Below are positions 48,702 to 57,092 of a stretch of DNA of 64,000 nucleotides, in pieces; positions within the stretch are counted from its first letter, which is position 1, and each line of letters starts with the position of its first letter. The stretch comes from Pseudomonas japonica (GTDB lineage: Bacteria > Pseudomonadota > Gammaproteobacteria > Pseudomonadales > Pseudomonadaceae), in NCBI RefSeq assembly GCF_900188455.1, contig NZ_FZOL01000002.1, positions 175,293-239,292 on the forward strand. Reading direction: 5' to 3'. Both the position numbers and the translations under genes were made by a program. The notes beneath the pieces were generated by a model. It saw nothing but the letters and a program-made list of their open reading frames with translations, ran no database searches and had not been told where the DNA came from.

Positions 48702-49949
48702 ATGACCGCCTACCTGGAAAACGACCAACTTCTCCCCCGCTTCCAGGCCCTGGACCAATTCCTGCGCGACCACCATCACCTCTGGCACCCGCGCCCGTTC
48801 ACCAGCCTGCGCCTGCCTTGGGAAACCACCCACCCGGAACTGGCCGAATGGCTGCGCGGCCAAACCCTCGCCGACGCCGAATCCGCCCATAACGATCCCT
48901 GCCACGTTCTCGCCCCGGCCCCCTATCCACAACTGGCAGCCGAGGCCCAGGCCCTGGCGACCGTGGGCGACTTATCCACAACTGCCCTCGCCCCCGCCAG
49001 CCCGCGCCTCAACGTCGACGTTCCCGGGCGCAAATGGCAGCAGATCGAAGCCTTCGCCAGCCACCTCGACTTCGCCCGGCGCGCGCGCCACTGGCTCGAC
49101 TGGTGCGCCGGCAAGGGCCACCTCGGCCGCCGCCTGCTGGGCGAGGAACAGCGCCTCACCTGCCTGGAACACGACAGCGCGCTGGTCGCCGCCGGTGAAC
49201 ACCTCAGCCGGCACCACCAGTTGCCGGCCGAGCACCGCCTGCAGGACGTCATGGCCGAAAGCGCTGCCGCCCAGCTCAGCGCGGACCATACCCCCGTGGC
49301 CCTGCATGCGTGCGGCGATCTGCATGTGCGCCTGATCCAGCTCGCCAGCGCCAACGGCTGCCAGCAACTGGCGATCGCGCCCTGCTGCTACAACCGCACC
49401 AGCGGCCCCGGGTACACACCGTTATCCAGCGCCGCTCGCACCTCGACACTGCGCCTCGACCTCGACGACCTCGGCCTGCCCCTGAGCGAAACCGTCACCG
49501 CCGGCAACCGCGTGCGTCGGCAGCGGGACCAGTCAATGGCCTGGCGCCTGGGTTTCGACCTGTTGCAGCGCCAACTGCGGCAGAGCGACGACTATCTGCC
49601 GACCCCGTCACTGCCGAGCAGTTGGCTGCAGAAGTCCTTCGCCGACTACTGCCACGACCTTGCCGCCCTCAAGGGCCTGACCGTGACGAACGCTCCTGAC
49701 TGGCCGGCTCTGGAAGCCGCCGGCTGGCAGCGTCTGGCCCAGGTGCGCAACCTGGAGCGGGTGCGCAACCTGTTCCGTCGCCCGCTGGAACTCTGGCTCG
49801 TCCTCGACCGTGCGCTGTATCTGCGCGAACAGGGCTACAACGTCCGCCTCGGCACCTTCTGCCCGCACCAACTGACACCCCGCAACCTGCTGTTGCTGGC
49901 GGAACAACCTGTGGATAACTCTGTGAGCAACTTCACCGTTCCGGGCTGA
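48702..49949 (+). CDS. SAM-dependent methyltransferase of the GSTCD/Methyltransf_32 type
   Basis: 415 residues. An N-terminal region of about 120 residues is of unknown role. A Rossmann methyltransferase core follows with motif I LDWCAGKGHLGRRLLG (near 143) and acidic loop CLEHDS. Next come ALHACGDLH and the double cysteine IAPCCYNRTSG (near 230). These match the DWCAGKGH/HACGDL/CCYH pattern of this little-studied family, thought to act on RNA or protein. Substrate unknown. ATG 48702 gives the family start; a GTG 24 codons earlier reads the REP element. The gene carries unusually many DnaA-box sequences. Confidence 0.85.
   Translation: MTAYLENDQLLPRFQALDQFLRDHHHLWHPRPFTSLRLPWETTHPELAEWLRGQTLADAESAHNDPCHVLAPAPYPQLAAEAQALATVGDLSTTALAPASPRLNVDVPGRKWQQIEAFASHLDFARRARHWLDWCAGKGHLGRRLLGEEQRLTCLEHDSALVAAGEHLSRHHQLPAEHRLQDVMAESAAAQLSADHTPVALHACGDLHVRLIQLASANGCQQLAIAPCCYNRTSGPGYTPLSSAARTSTLRLDLDDLGLPLSETVTAGNRVRRQRDQSMAWRLGFDLLQRQLRQSDDYLPTPSLPSSWLQKSFADYCHDLAALKGLTVTNAPDWPALEAAGWQRLAQVRNLERVRNLFRRPLELWLVLDRALYLREQGYNVRLGTFCPHQLTPRNLLLLAEQPVDNSVSNFTVPG
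48923..48980. promoter_or_regulatory. Two DnaA-box sequences inside the methyltransferase gene
   Basis: CTATCCACA (48923-48931, one mismatch) and a perfect TTATCCACA (48972-48980), same orientation. A perfect inverse copy, TGTGGATAA, lies at 49910-49918 near the end of the same gene. Confidence 0.5.
49910..49918. promoter_or_regulatory. DnaA-box sequence (inverse orientation)
   Basis: TGTGGATAA is the exact complement of TTATCCACA, close to the 3' end of the methyltransferase gene. Confidence 0.5.
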
Positions 49950-50184
49950 AAAGTCGCGTTGCTGAGCGGGTCCACGGATTGAATGTATATTTCCGCACCT
50001 GTTAAACGCCTGAGAAAACAGCCGTTTGCACAGGCGTCAATGCGGCGAGGCAGCGCACTTGCATGGGGTGCAAGGGATCGATGTGGTTTGTGCATAAGCG
50101 TTAAAGCGAATTAGGCGGGGGTAGTTCAGATTCGGGTTGGGTGGGGTGTCGTGTCGGCTTCTGCGTGGGAGTGCACCGCGGTCA

Positions 50185-50225
50185 GTGCAGGAGCGGATTC
50201 ATCCGCGATCGGCGGCGCAGCCGTC
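50185..50225. repeat. Degenerate REP-like element
   Basis: GTGCAGGAGCGGATTCATCC followed by GCGATCGGCGGC: a diverged relative of the REP family, unpaired. Confidence 0.45.
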
Positions 50226-50346
50226 GTAAAACCTGAATCCCGAATCTGCCTGATCCCACCTGGGTACCAGACCTCCCAAAACCCACCACCCAAAAACACC
50301 GAAAGCCCCGAAATACGGGGCTTCCAACAGGATCACAACGAATAGG

Positions 50347-50374
50347 TTTACAGAACCAAACCGATCGCTATAAT
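50347..50374 (+). promoter_or_regulatory. Promoter of tRNA-Thr
   Basis: TTTACA (50347-50352), 16-base spacer, consensus TATAAT (50369-50374), 14 bases before the tRNA. Confidence 0.85.
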
Positions 50375-50388
50375 AGCGCGCCTACCTT

Positions 50389-50464
<76 letters not shown>

Positions 50465-50506
50465 TTCAAGGTTCCATAGAAAGCTTTCAAAATCTCTGGA
50501 ACCCCC

Positions 50507-50537
50507 GAAAAACCCGCCTTATGGCGGGTTTTTTCGT
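50507..50537 (+). terminator. Terminator of tRNA-Thr
   Basis: AAAACCCGCC-TTAT-GGCGGGTTTT hairpin and T-run. Confidence 0.92.
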
Positions 50538-50707
50538 TTTGGCGTTCCGTCGGATTTCGAGGGGAGCCACAGCTCATAAGGGTATTTCCAGTTCGATTTT
50601 GGAAAGCATCCTGATGGCCGGACCACCGCCCCGCTCATAGACACCGACTGCCGCACGGCAAGGTCAGAGAGTGCAAGCACAAGCTTTTTCGATGGCGTCG
50701 ACCGCAG

Positions 50708-50753
50708 CTCACAAGACAAGGGCCCACACTGCTGCGGGCCTTTGTCTTGTGAG
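50708..50753. repeat. Long inverted repeat at the end of the glycan operon
   Basis: Left arm CTCACAAGACAAGGGCCC (50708-50725) and right arm GGGCCTTTGTCTTGTGAG (50736-50753) pair over eighteen positions with one non-Watson-Crick pair; the loop is ten bases. It lies 39 bases past the stop of the last gene of the minus-strand operon. Could terminate or protect that transcript, though there is no terminal T-run. Confidence 0.75.
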
Positions 50754-50791
50754 GTGGCTAAATCGAAGTTGATCCGAAACGGCTCGCACCG

Positions 50792-51928
50792 TCAGCGCAC
50801 AGCTCGCTCCAACGCATCCACAACTCGCGCTTGCTGCTCAGCAGTCATCCCGACCCAAAGCGGCAAACGGATCAGCCTGGCCGCCTGGTTGACGGTAACC
50901 TCCAGAGCACCCTGCACCCGGCCATACCTGCGCCCGCCAGGCGAATCATGCAGGGGTACATAATGGAACACTGCCTGCACACCTTGCGCCTTGAGATAGT
51001 CGAGCACAGCCGGACGATCCAATTCTGGAGAAAGCAAAACGTAATACATGTGCGCATTGTGCTGGCATTCGACTGGTATGACGGGGCGGCGAATGGCACC
51101 AGTGGCCTCCAGCGGCTTTAGTGCGGAGTCATATCGCTGCCAGATGGCCAGACGCTCGTTGGTAATCCATTGAGCCTCCTGTAATTGCGCCCAGAGGAAA
51201 GCCGCCGTGATTTCGCCAGGCAGGAATGACGAACCCACTTCCTGCCACGTGTATTTGTCGACTTCGCCACGGAAGAAACGACTGCGGTCAGTCCCTTTCT
51301 CACGGATGATTTCCGCCTGCAACGCGCTTTCCGGTGAATTCACCAGCAAGGCGCCACCTTCACCACAAATCACGTTCTTGGTTTCATGAAAACTGAATGC
51401 ACCATAGTCACCTATGGCTCCCAGCGCACGTCCCTTGTAACTGGCCATCACCCCCTGTGCCGCATCCTCGACCACCTTCAGGCCGTAACGACCAGCGATC
51501 TCCATGAGGCGGTCCATCTCGCAGGCCACACCGGCATAGTGCACAGGTACGATGGCGCGGGTCCTCGGCGTGATGGCTTCTTCCACCAAGGACTCGTCGA
51601 GATTGAGCGTATCCGCACGAATATCGACGAATACCGGGACTGCGCCGCGCAGCACGAAGGCATTGGCGGTCGAGACGAACGTGAACGAAGGCAGGATTAC
51701 TTCATCCCCCGGTTGCAACTCCAGCAACAAGGCGGCCATCTCCAGAGCCGCTGTGCACGAATGCGTCAGCAGCGCCTTGCTGCTGCCCGTGCGCTCCTGC
51801 AGCCACTGATGACAACGTTTGGTGAAACCACCGTCCCCCGCCAACCTGTTCTGAAATTTCGCCTCGGCAATGTGGAACAACTCCTTGCCTGTCATGTAGG
51901 GACTATTGAAGGGGATAAGGTCAGCCAT
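50792..51928 (-). CDS. wecE: dTDP-4-amino-4,6-dideoxygalactose transaminase
   Basis: 378-residue DegT/DnrJ/EryC1 aminotransferase, clearly of the WecE/RffA type: MADLIPFNSPYMTGKEL, LCGDGG-like AGDGGFTKRCHQWL, SFTFVSTANAFVLRGAVPVF and VPVHYAGVACEMD. The PLP lysine is Lys184 in FSFHETKN. The known reaction is transfer of an amino group from glutamate to dTDP-4-dehydro-6-deoxy-D-glucose, giving dTDP-Fuc4N. RmlA/RmlB, which would make the substrate, are not in the window. Last gene of the seven-gene glycan operon. Confidence 0.93.
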   Translation of the reverse strand: MADLIPFNSPYMTGKELFHIAEAKFQNRLAGDGGFTKRCHQWLQERTGSSKALLTHSCTAALEMAALLLELQPGDEVILPSFTFVSTANAFVLRGAVPVFVDIRADTLNLDESLVEEAITPRTRAIVPVHYAGVACEMDRLMEIAGRYGLKVVEDAAQGVMASYKGRALGAIGDYGAFSFHETKNVICGEGGALLVNSPESALQAEIIREKGTDRSRFFRGEVDKYTWQEVGSSFLPGEITAAFLWAQLQEAQWITNERLAIWQRYDSALKPLEATGAIRRPVIPVECQHNAHMYYVLLSPELDRPAVLDYLKAQGVQAVFHYVPLHDSPGGRRYGRVQGALEVTVNQAARLIRLPLWVGMTAEQQARVVDALERAVR

Positions 51929-51994
51929 CGTTACCAGCCTCAGTTAGAGAATGAAGATCCGAGCTGTTCCATGATCTCGCGCATAAGCTGAACG

Positions 51995-52879
51995 TCATGG
52001 TCTCTTCCGTGATTGGGTCTTGCTGATTCGGCAGTCGATTATGGGTTGCATGCTCGCGGGGATGAAGCTCAAGAGCTTGTGCAAACGCACCTTCACCATC
52101 GCGGTGATCAGAGAACACACAAGAGGGGAACGGCGACGAGCGAACAGTGGGTCGCTCAATATGCGCTCAAAGGCGCAGACCAGCATGCTGCGGTCGAATC
52201 TCACCTGCATCCGTCCCGACCGACGGACAATACCGGCAACCTGCGGCACGGTGATCCAGTTCAGCGACCGCCACGTCCCAACGGGATCGGTAACCCTTCT
52301 ACTGTTGAAAATCCTGGGTCCGAGCACTCTCTCGGTCAACCTCTTGGAAAACAGGGTGGGCAAGTTGAAGTGAGGCTCGTAGGGGAACAGATAGTTGGCG
52401 CATGTGAAACGATAAGTCGCGCCAGCCTTCAGACTATCCGCGACACGCTCCAGCGTAGCGCCGACATCATCCACGTGCTCCATTACGTTGACGGAGAATC
52501 CATAGTCGAAAGTGTCTGGCTGATCCAACTGCTCGGCGCGAATGGCACATAACGTTGGCTCGAAGCCCCCCTCGCCCGCACTCTCCAGCACAACCTGGCG
52601 CATGCGCTCGAAATGCGAGAAGCCACTTCCAGTAGGCTCCAGCGCCGTAACCTTGAAGCCTTCCCGGGTCAGTTGACTGCTAAGCAACATTGCGCCAGCA
52701 CCTACTTCAAGGATGGCACTGCCGGCCGGCAGGTGCTCCAGGTCAGGCGCAATCAGACGCCGGCCGAACAAGGCCTCTTCCGCATACGTGTCGAACAGGG
52801 TCTGCGCCTCTGCATCGGGCATACGCGCACGCAAGTGCGCGAACCATTGCTGCATGCCTTCGAGGATCGACTCAAGCAT
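51995..52879 (-). CDS. Class I SAM-dependent methyltransferase
   Basis: 294 residues with motif I AILEVGAGAMLLSSQLTREG (near 55), an acidic ALEPTGSGF strand end and the motif FSVNVMEHVDDVGATL. The C-terminal third is basic and may carry amphipathic or membrane-associated segments (SPLVCSLITAMVKVRLHKLLSF). In this setting it probably methylates a sugar or lipid-linked sugar; the acceptor is unknown. Its start overlaps the end of the small transporter gene by eight bases. Confidence 0.85.
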   Translation of the reverse strand: MLESILEGMQQWFAHLRARMPDAEAQTLFDTYAEEALFGRRLIAPDLEHLPAGSAILEVGAGAMLLSSQLTREGFKVTALEPTGSGFSHFERMRQVVLESAGEGGFEPTLCAIRAEQLDQPDTFDYGFSVNVMEHVDDVGATLERVADSLKAGATYRFTCANYLFPYEPHFNLPTLFSKRLTERVLGPRIFNSRRVTDPVGTWRSLNWITVPQVAGIVRRSGRMQVRFDRSMLVCAFERILSDPLFARRRSPLVCSLITAMVKVRLHKLLSFIPASMQPIIDCRISKTQSRKRP

Positions 52880-53240
52880 CGGAGGACATCCCCAGAAGGA
52901 TACCGCCCAGAATCAGCAACGCGGCCATAATCTTCGCCCAACCCAGTGCCTCACCAAGGATCATGTGGCTACCCACCAGCACCAGCAGGAAGGTAGTACC
53001 GATATAGACCGGAAAGGCGACAGCCAGCGGCATGCGGGCCACGACGAACAACCAGACGAAGGAGGCGATAAGGGCAGCGGCATAGCCCGACATCAGAACC
53101 GGATCTTTCAGGAACGCCATCAAGCGATCGATCACTTGATCGGAGGGCGCCGCCGGGGTGGCCTGGGCACGCCATTTCACAATCAGCTGGCTGTAGCTGA
53201 CCAGTAAGGCGACGGGCAGGATGAGCAAGTAATATTTCAT
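52872..53240 (-). CDS. Small four-helix transporter, ArnE/EmrE-like (probable lipid-linked sugar flippase)
   Basis: 122 residues with four predicted helices and the EamA/SMR pattern: LLVSYSQLIVKWRAQ in helix 1, MPLAVAFPVYIGTTFLLVLVGSHMILGEALGW later. The membrane glutamate that couples drug export to protons in EmrE is absent from helix 1 (hydrophobic there). That argues against a multidrug pump and for the ArnE/ArnF-like branch that flips undecaprenyl-phosphate sugars. Neighbours support the flippase reading. Confidence 0.8.
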   Translation of the reverse strand: MKYYLLILPVALLVSYSQLIVKWRAQATPAAPSDQVIDRLMAFLKDPVLMSGYAAALIASFVWLFVVARMPLAVAFPVYIGTTFLLVLVGSHMILGEALGWAKIMAALLILGGILLGMSSDA

Positions 53241-53265
53241 GGATAACTTTCCGCGTGTACGGTTT

Positions 53266-53952
53266 TCAATGCGCAGAACCGGGGTAATCGGCGATGCGTT
53301 GCCACATGGCTTGATCTAGAAGCCCGTGATCCAACGCGACGTCCGGATTGACGAAAACAGGGCGGCCACCCAGTTGGTGAGTACTGCACGGCAAGGCAGG
53401 AGAACCGCCATGCAGGAGAATCGCGTTGAGCAGACTCAGGCAGCCAGCGCGGAAAACGATATCCATCACCGAGGCAACAGCGTCGCCCGGTTGCAACGGA
53501 ATAGCGCCCTGCACCAGGGGGCGACCGGTATCCACGCCGCTATCGACCAGATGGGCCGTCACCCCGGTAAATGGACTGCCCGCCTCGAGGGCTGCGGCGA
53601 CCGGTGTGGTTCCGATCGTTGCGGCATAGGCCGGCAGCAGGGAATAGTGCAGATTCAGCAGGCGACCTGCGAAAGCCTCGACCACCTCCGGCACGATGAT
53701 GCGATGCACATTGGTAATGACTACGTCAGGGCCTGCCGCATCCAGCATTCGCGCCAGACTCACCTGCCCGGGCTCGCTGAAATCGATGACCTCGCTGGGA
53801 ATATGGTGTTCGAGTGCAAAGCGATTGGCCAGGCACTCCCGGTCGGTGATGACCGATACCAACTGTGCCGGTAGTACGCCAAGTCGGATGACCTCGGAGA
53901 TGAAGCGCAGGTTGCCTCCGCCACCGGAGCAGAGAAAAGCAATCCGTATCAT
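53266..53952 (-). CDS. Formyltransferase-fold protein, probable sugar N-formyltransferase
   Basis: 228 residues of the PurN/methionyl-tRNA formyltransferase fold. It opens MIRIAFLCSGGGGNLRF as PurN does, and keeps the catalytic triad Asn100-His102 (LLNLHYSLLPAY) and Asp141 (VDSGVDTGRP). So N10-formyl-tetrahydrofolate-dependent formyl transfer is likely. In a cluster with WecE the natural acceptor would be the 4-amino group of a nucleotide sugar, giving a 4-formamido sugar. It overlaps the upstream glycosyltransferase by four bases. A second purN is ruled out only by context. Confidence 0.85.
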   Translation of the reverse strand: MIRIAFLCSGGGGNLRFISEVIRLGVLPAQLVSVITDRECLANRFALEHHIPSEVIDFSEPGQVSLARMLDAAGPDVVITNVHRIIVPEVVEAFAGRLLNLHYSLLPAYAATIGTTPVAAALEAGSPFTGVTAHLVDSGVDTGRPLVQGAIPLQPGDAVASVMDIVFRAGCLSLLNAILLHGGSPALPCSTHQLGGRPVFVNPDVALDHGLLDQAMWQRIADYPGSAH

Positions 53953-54878
53953 TTTTTATGCCCTTGATAAATCTGGCGAACGATGGAATACGGACGCTGC
54001 TTCACTTCGGAAAAGATCTTCGACAGATAGATACCGATGACCCCTACCGAAGATATCAACATCCCGCCGATCAGCCAGATGGACGCCATCAAGGATGTCC
54101 AGCCGCTGAGCGTACGGCTGAAGAAGAGCCAGTTCAGTACCAGATACACATTGGCCGCCAGCGCCAGCGCCGAAATGAATGCACCGATATAGAAGATCGC
54201 AGTCAATGGCTTGTTGGAAAATGAAGTGATGGAATTGACCAGCAGCGCGATCTTGTGTCGCAACGTATAGGTGGATGCTCCACGGCTGAGCTTATGGACC
54301 ACGAAAGGTATCTGCTTGAAGCCAGTAATATGCCAGAGGCCGGCCATGAACACTTCGCGCTCCTCATGGCGCACCAGCGCGTCGACATAGCGGCGGGTCA
54401 TCAGCCGTGCTGTAACGATGTTGGGCGTCAGGGACATATCGGTAAGCGCGTTGAACATGCTCCAGAACCAGCTCCCGCTCCAGCGCTCGAACAGACCGCC
54501 CTTGCGGGCCTCCTGGACGCCGTAGACCACATCGGCCTGCCCCTGTGCCAAGGCGTCAGCGAAGGGTGAAAGCCACTCGGGGTCTTCTTCCAGATCGCTG
54601 TCGATCAGGAAGACAAGGTCCGCAGTGCTGTGCGCCAGCCCGGTCATCATCGCCTTGTGATGTCCGAAGTTACGCGACAGGTCCACCACCACTACGCGGG
54701 GATCAGCGTCCGCCAGTGCCATCGCCAGCGCCAGCGAGTCATCGGGCGACCCATCGTTGACCAGAATGAGTTCATAGTCATCACCGGCATACGCAACCGC
54801 CGCCGCACTGGCACGACGGTGGAACTCGGCGAGAAAGGACGCGGACTTGTACAGGGTGGCTACGATGGAAAGTTTCAT
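53949..54878 (-). CDS. Family 2 glycosyltransferase, ArnC/GtrB-type
   Basis: 309 residues: GT-A domain with LSIVATLYKSASFLAEF at the start, ILVNDGSPDDS, DLSRNFGHHKAMMTGL and LIDSDLEEDPEWL (DxD-like). It then has two C-terminal membrane helices (about 230-255 and 265-290). This layout is that of polyprenyl-phosphate glycosyltransferases (ArnC, GtrB, DPM1), which move a sugar from a nucleotide to undecaprenyl phosphate on the inner leaflet. Coupled by overlaps to both neighbours. Confidence 0.93.
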   Translation of the reverse strand: MKLSIVATLYKSASFLAEFHRRASAAAVAYAGDDYELILVNDGSPDDSLALAMALADADPRVVVVDLSRNFGHHKAMMTGLAHSTADLVFLIDSDLEEDPEWLSPFADALAQGQADVVYGVQEARKGGLFERWSGSWFWSMFNALTDMSLTPNIVTARLMTRRYVDALVRHEEREVFMAGLWHITGFKQIPFVVHKLSRGASTYTLRHKIALLVNSITSFSNKPLTAIFYIGAFISALALAANVYLVLNWLFFSRTLSGWTSLMASIWLIGGMLISSVGVIGIYLSKIFSEVKQRPYSIVRQIYQGHKK

Positions 54879-55570
54879 TTCTGCACGAACTTCATGTAGG
54901 TGGCAGCATTAGGGCCGCAGTTGAATAACAGATCGAGCACGCTGACCTCATGCACGAAGTCGCCCCACAACTGGGCGTAGTCGGGATAGCCAGAGTAATC
55001 GAAATAGGTCACCTTGATTCCTTCCCTGGCGAACAGCCCTTCTTCGAGGTAGGCGCGCGCCGCACCACCAGTGACATACTCCGTGGCCCCGGCTTGCTTG
55101 CACAGGTTGATCAGTCTTTCGGTCTTGTCCCCCTCGAGCACATAGTCGGTCGAACGGCTCAGTCGGGTAGAGATACCCAGATAATTGCAGATAGCCCCCA
55201 GAAGGGCTTGATTGATCTCGGACAGGTTGTCGAGACCAGAGGTATAGAGTGGGCGCAACCAGCCCGAGATCTCGTCGAAGAAGGGACTACGGCGATAGTT
55301 CGCTTCCAGAGTATTCCAGTGTCGTACTGCCCAGCGCGAATCGCTGACGGTCACATCGCAGATACGCCGATGGATAGCTCCACCCACGGGAACGCTCAAC
55401 CATTGCAAACCCTGTGGCGTCTTGATCTTGTTGCGATTGCGCCAATCATTCTTGGTGTACTGCATCTCGTCGTAAAAGATGAACTCGTCCACGCACGCAA
55501 TCATATCCACATAACCTTTCCAGGGAATGTAGTTCGATTGCAGAATCGCAATTGATTTCTCTCTGCCCAT
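54875..55570 (-). CDS. WbqC family protein
   Basis: 231-residue cytosolic protein of the WbqC family: IAILQSNYIPWKGYVDMI at the start, DEMQYTKNDWRNRNKIKT, then GLQWLSVPV and NYLGISTRLSRSTDY. Such genes occur in O-antigen and other polysaccharide loci, often with DegT aminotransferases, but no reaction is established. It may modify the amino sugar or its acyl group. Overlaps the following glycosyltransferase by four bases and starts 3 bases after the preceding stop. Confidence 0.9.
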   Translation of the reverse strand: MGREKSIAILQSNYIPWKGYVDMIACVDEFIFYDEMQYTKNDWRNRNKIKTPQGLQWLSVPVGGAIHRRICDVTVSDSRWAVRHWNTLEANYRRSPFFDEISGWLRPLYTSGLDNLSEINQALLGAICNYLGISTRLSRSTDYVLEGDKTERLINLCKQAGATEYVTGGAARAYLEEGLFAREGIKVTYFDYSGYPDYAQLWGDFVHEVSVLDLLFNCGPNAATYMKFVQK

Positions 55571-55573
55571 TTT

Positions 55574-56839
55574 TTATCCCGCCCGCGCGCCCAGCATGCC
55601 CCACGCAGGGAAATAACAATCCGTGCAATTCCCCGCCTGGGCAATTTTGGTCAGGTTGAACTGGATCAGAAACGCCAGGACAAACAGCCAAACCAGATAG
55701 TGACTGGAAAATGCTTCTCGAGTAGCGAAGTTGATCACTGCCCATGCCACCAAGGGCCCTACCAGCAGCGCGTCATATAGATACGGGTGAATCGAAACCG
55801 CCTGGGGCCAGAACAACAGCATCAGGAGGTAGACCGAGAACAGTTGCAATATGCCGTGCGTATCGCTCACCTGGTGCGATGCCAGAGCGCTCACAGCCGA
55901 CTGCCAGCGGCAATAGGCGAACTGGACGCACAGCAGAAGTACAGGAATAGCGATCAGGTAAAAGGGACGATTGAATTGCGGTGCTACAACCGAATCGATG
56001 AAGTTCCCGTAGAAACGCATATCTCCATCAAGACCGGAACGGAACAGCCACGTGCTGTTTTCGCTGGAAAACCCCAGTGCTTTGGCCACCAGTACCGGTT
56101 GCAGATAAACCACGATTGAAACCGCCATCAGTATCAGGGAGGCCATTATCCTGCGCTTCTCGCCGCGATGAACCAGCAGCGCCATGCCCAGCATGAACAC
56201 ACTGAAGAGCGCCGAGGCCATCGGCATGACCAGGCACAGTGACAAGCTGCTGATCCAGAACGCTTTCCCTTTGGCACTGTCACGCTCCAGCAGAACGCTG
56301 GTCAGCATCAGCAAGGGAAAGACGAAGACGAAGCCATTATCGACATTGAATTTCCCCAGCGAAATCCAGAACCCCGGCAAAGTCAGGAAATACAGGAAGG
56401 CGGCCAGTACCAGCAGACCGCGACGCCAATCACTGATGGCCAAAAGCGGACGTCGCACCGAAAACCAGATAACGCCCAGCGAAGCCAGCATGGCCAGGGT
56501 GGCGCCGGTCATCCGCATGGTCAGCGCTGGCGCCCATTGCTGTAGCTGGAACAGGCCTCTCATGAACCATAGATAAACGGTCGAGTGGTTGGCGTAGGCC
56601 TCGTGCTTGGCATAGGCATCGGCGGTCAGGAAAGTCAGGAAACCGTGCTGGGCCAGCGACTCGCTGTGCCAAACAGGGAATGTGAAGTCCCGCAGCCTTT
56701 CAGGGGCTGCATCGGCACGCACTGCCATAGCGTGAAAGCCCAGGTGATAGACCAGCGAAAATCCGATAACTACGGTCAAGCAAAACGCAAACGTAAAGAC
56801 TAGACGCTTCGACATTGGGAAGGGGCCGGCATGCTTCAT
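55574..56839 (-). CDS. Multi-pass membrane protein, probable GT-C-type glycosyltransferase
   Basis: 421 residues with about ten membrane helices. After the first helix there is a roughly 60-residue periplasmic loop with acidic and aromatic residues (DFTFPVWHSESLAQHG, YAKHEAYANHSTVYLWF), the layout of lipid-phosphate-sugar-dependent GT-C enzymes such as ArnT and the serotype Gtr proteins. No close family recognised. It would attach the flipped sugar to its acceptor. First gene of the operon. The start is 56839 or the ATG at 56813-56815 (MSKRLVF); neither has a strong ribosome site. Less G+C-rich than core genes. Confidence 0.75.
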   Translation of the reverse strand: MKHAGPFPMSKRLVFTFAFCLTVVIGFSLVYHLGFHAMAVRADAAPERLRDFTFPVWHSESLAQHGFLTFLTADAYAKHEAYANHSTVYLWFMRGLFQLQQWAPALTMRMTGATLAMLASLGVIWFSVRRPLLAISDWRRGLLVLAAFLYFLTLPGFWISLGKFNVDNGFVFVFPLLMLTSVLLERDSAKGKAFWISSLSLCLVMPMASALFSVFMLGMALLVHRGEKRRIMASLILMAVSIVVYLQPVLVAKALGFSSENSTWLFRSGLDGDMRFYGNFIDSVVAPQFNRPFYLIAIPVLLLCVQFAYCRWQSAVSALASHQVSDTHGILQLFSVYLLMLLFWPQAVSIHPYLYDALLVGPLVAWAVINFATREAFSSHYLVWLFVLAFLIQFNLTKIAQAGNCTDCYFPAWGMLGARAG

Positions 56840-57092
56840 GGAAAGATGAGGACTGGATTAATAAATTTTCACGATCATACACAGTTATTTCTGCATCGTT
56901 AAAGACAACGACTTTCACAGCGGCGAGGAGGCTACGCAGGGGATAGTTGTCGGCGTGCAGATGCGTCGCAAGGTGCCGTCGGTTGGAAATCACTGGAACT
57001 TAATGCATCTGACAACGGGCTAATCCATATGAATAGCGAAATCGCAAGACTGTGAGGTCGCCATCGTCTTCCAAACCCGAGCGAGCCCTTCC

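Larger units (their letters stand above)
49950..50388. other. Intergenic region before tRNA-Thr
   Basis: About 440 bases without a gene. It contains a degenerate REP-like element (50185-50225) and the tRNA-Thr promoter (50347-50374). Nothing else stands out. Confidence 0.6.

Noticed and set aside
53266-53952. Housekeeping purN
   Set aside because: The fold and catalytic triad match, but overlap coupling inside a WecE/GtrB-type operon makes a sugar formyltransferase more likely.
56840-57092. JUMPStart/ops element for the glycan operon
   Set aside because: No GGCGGTAGC core is present upstream of the operon; only a weak TATGAT-like hexamer was seen.
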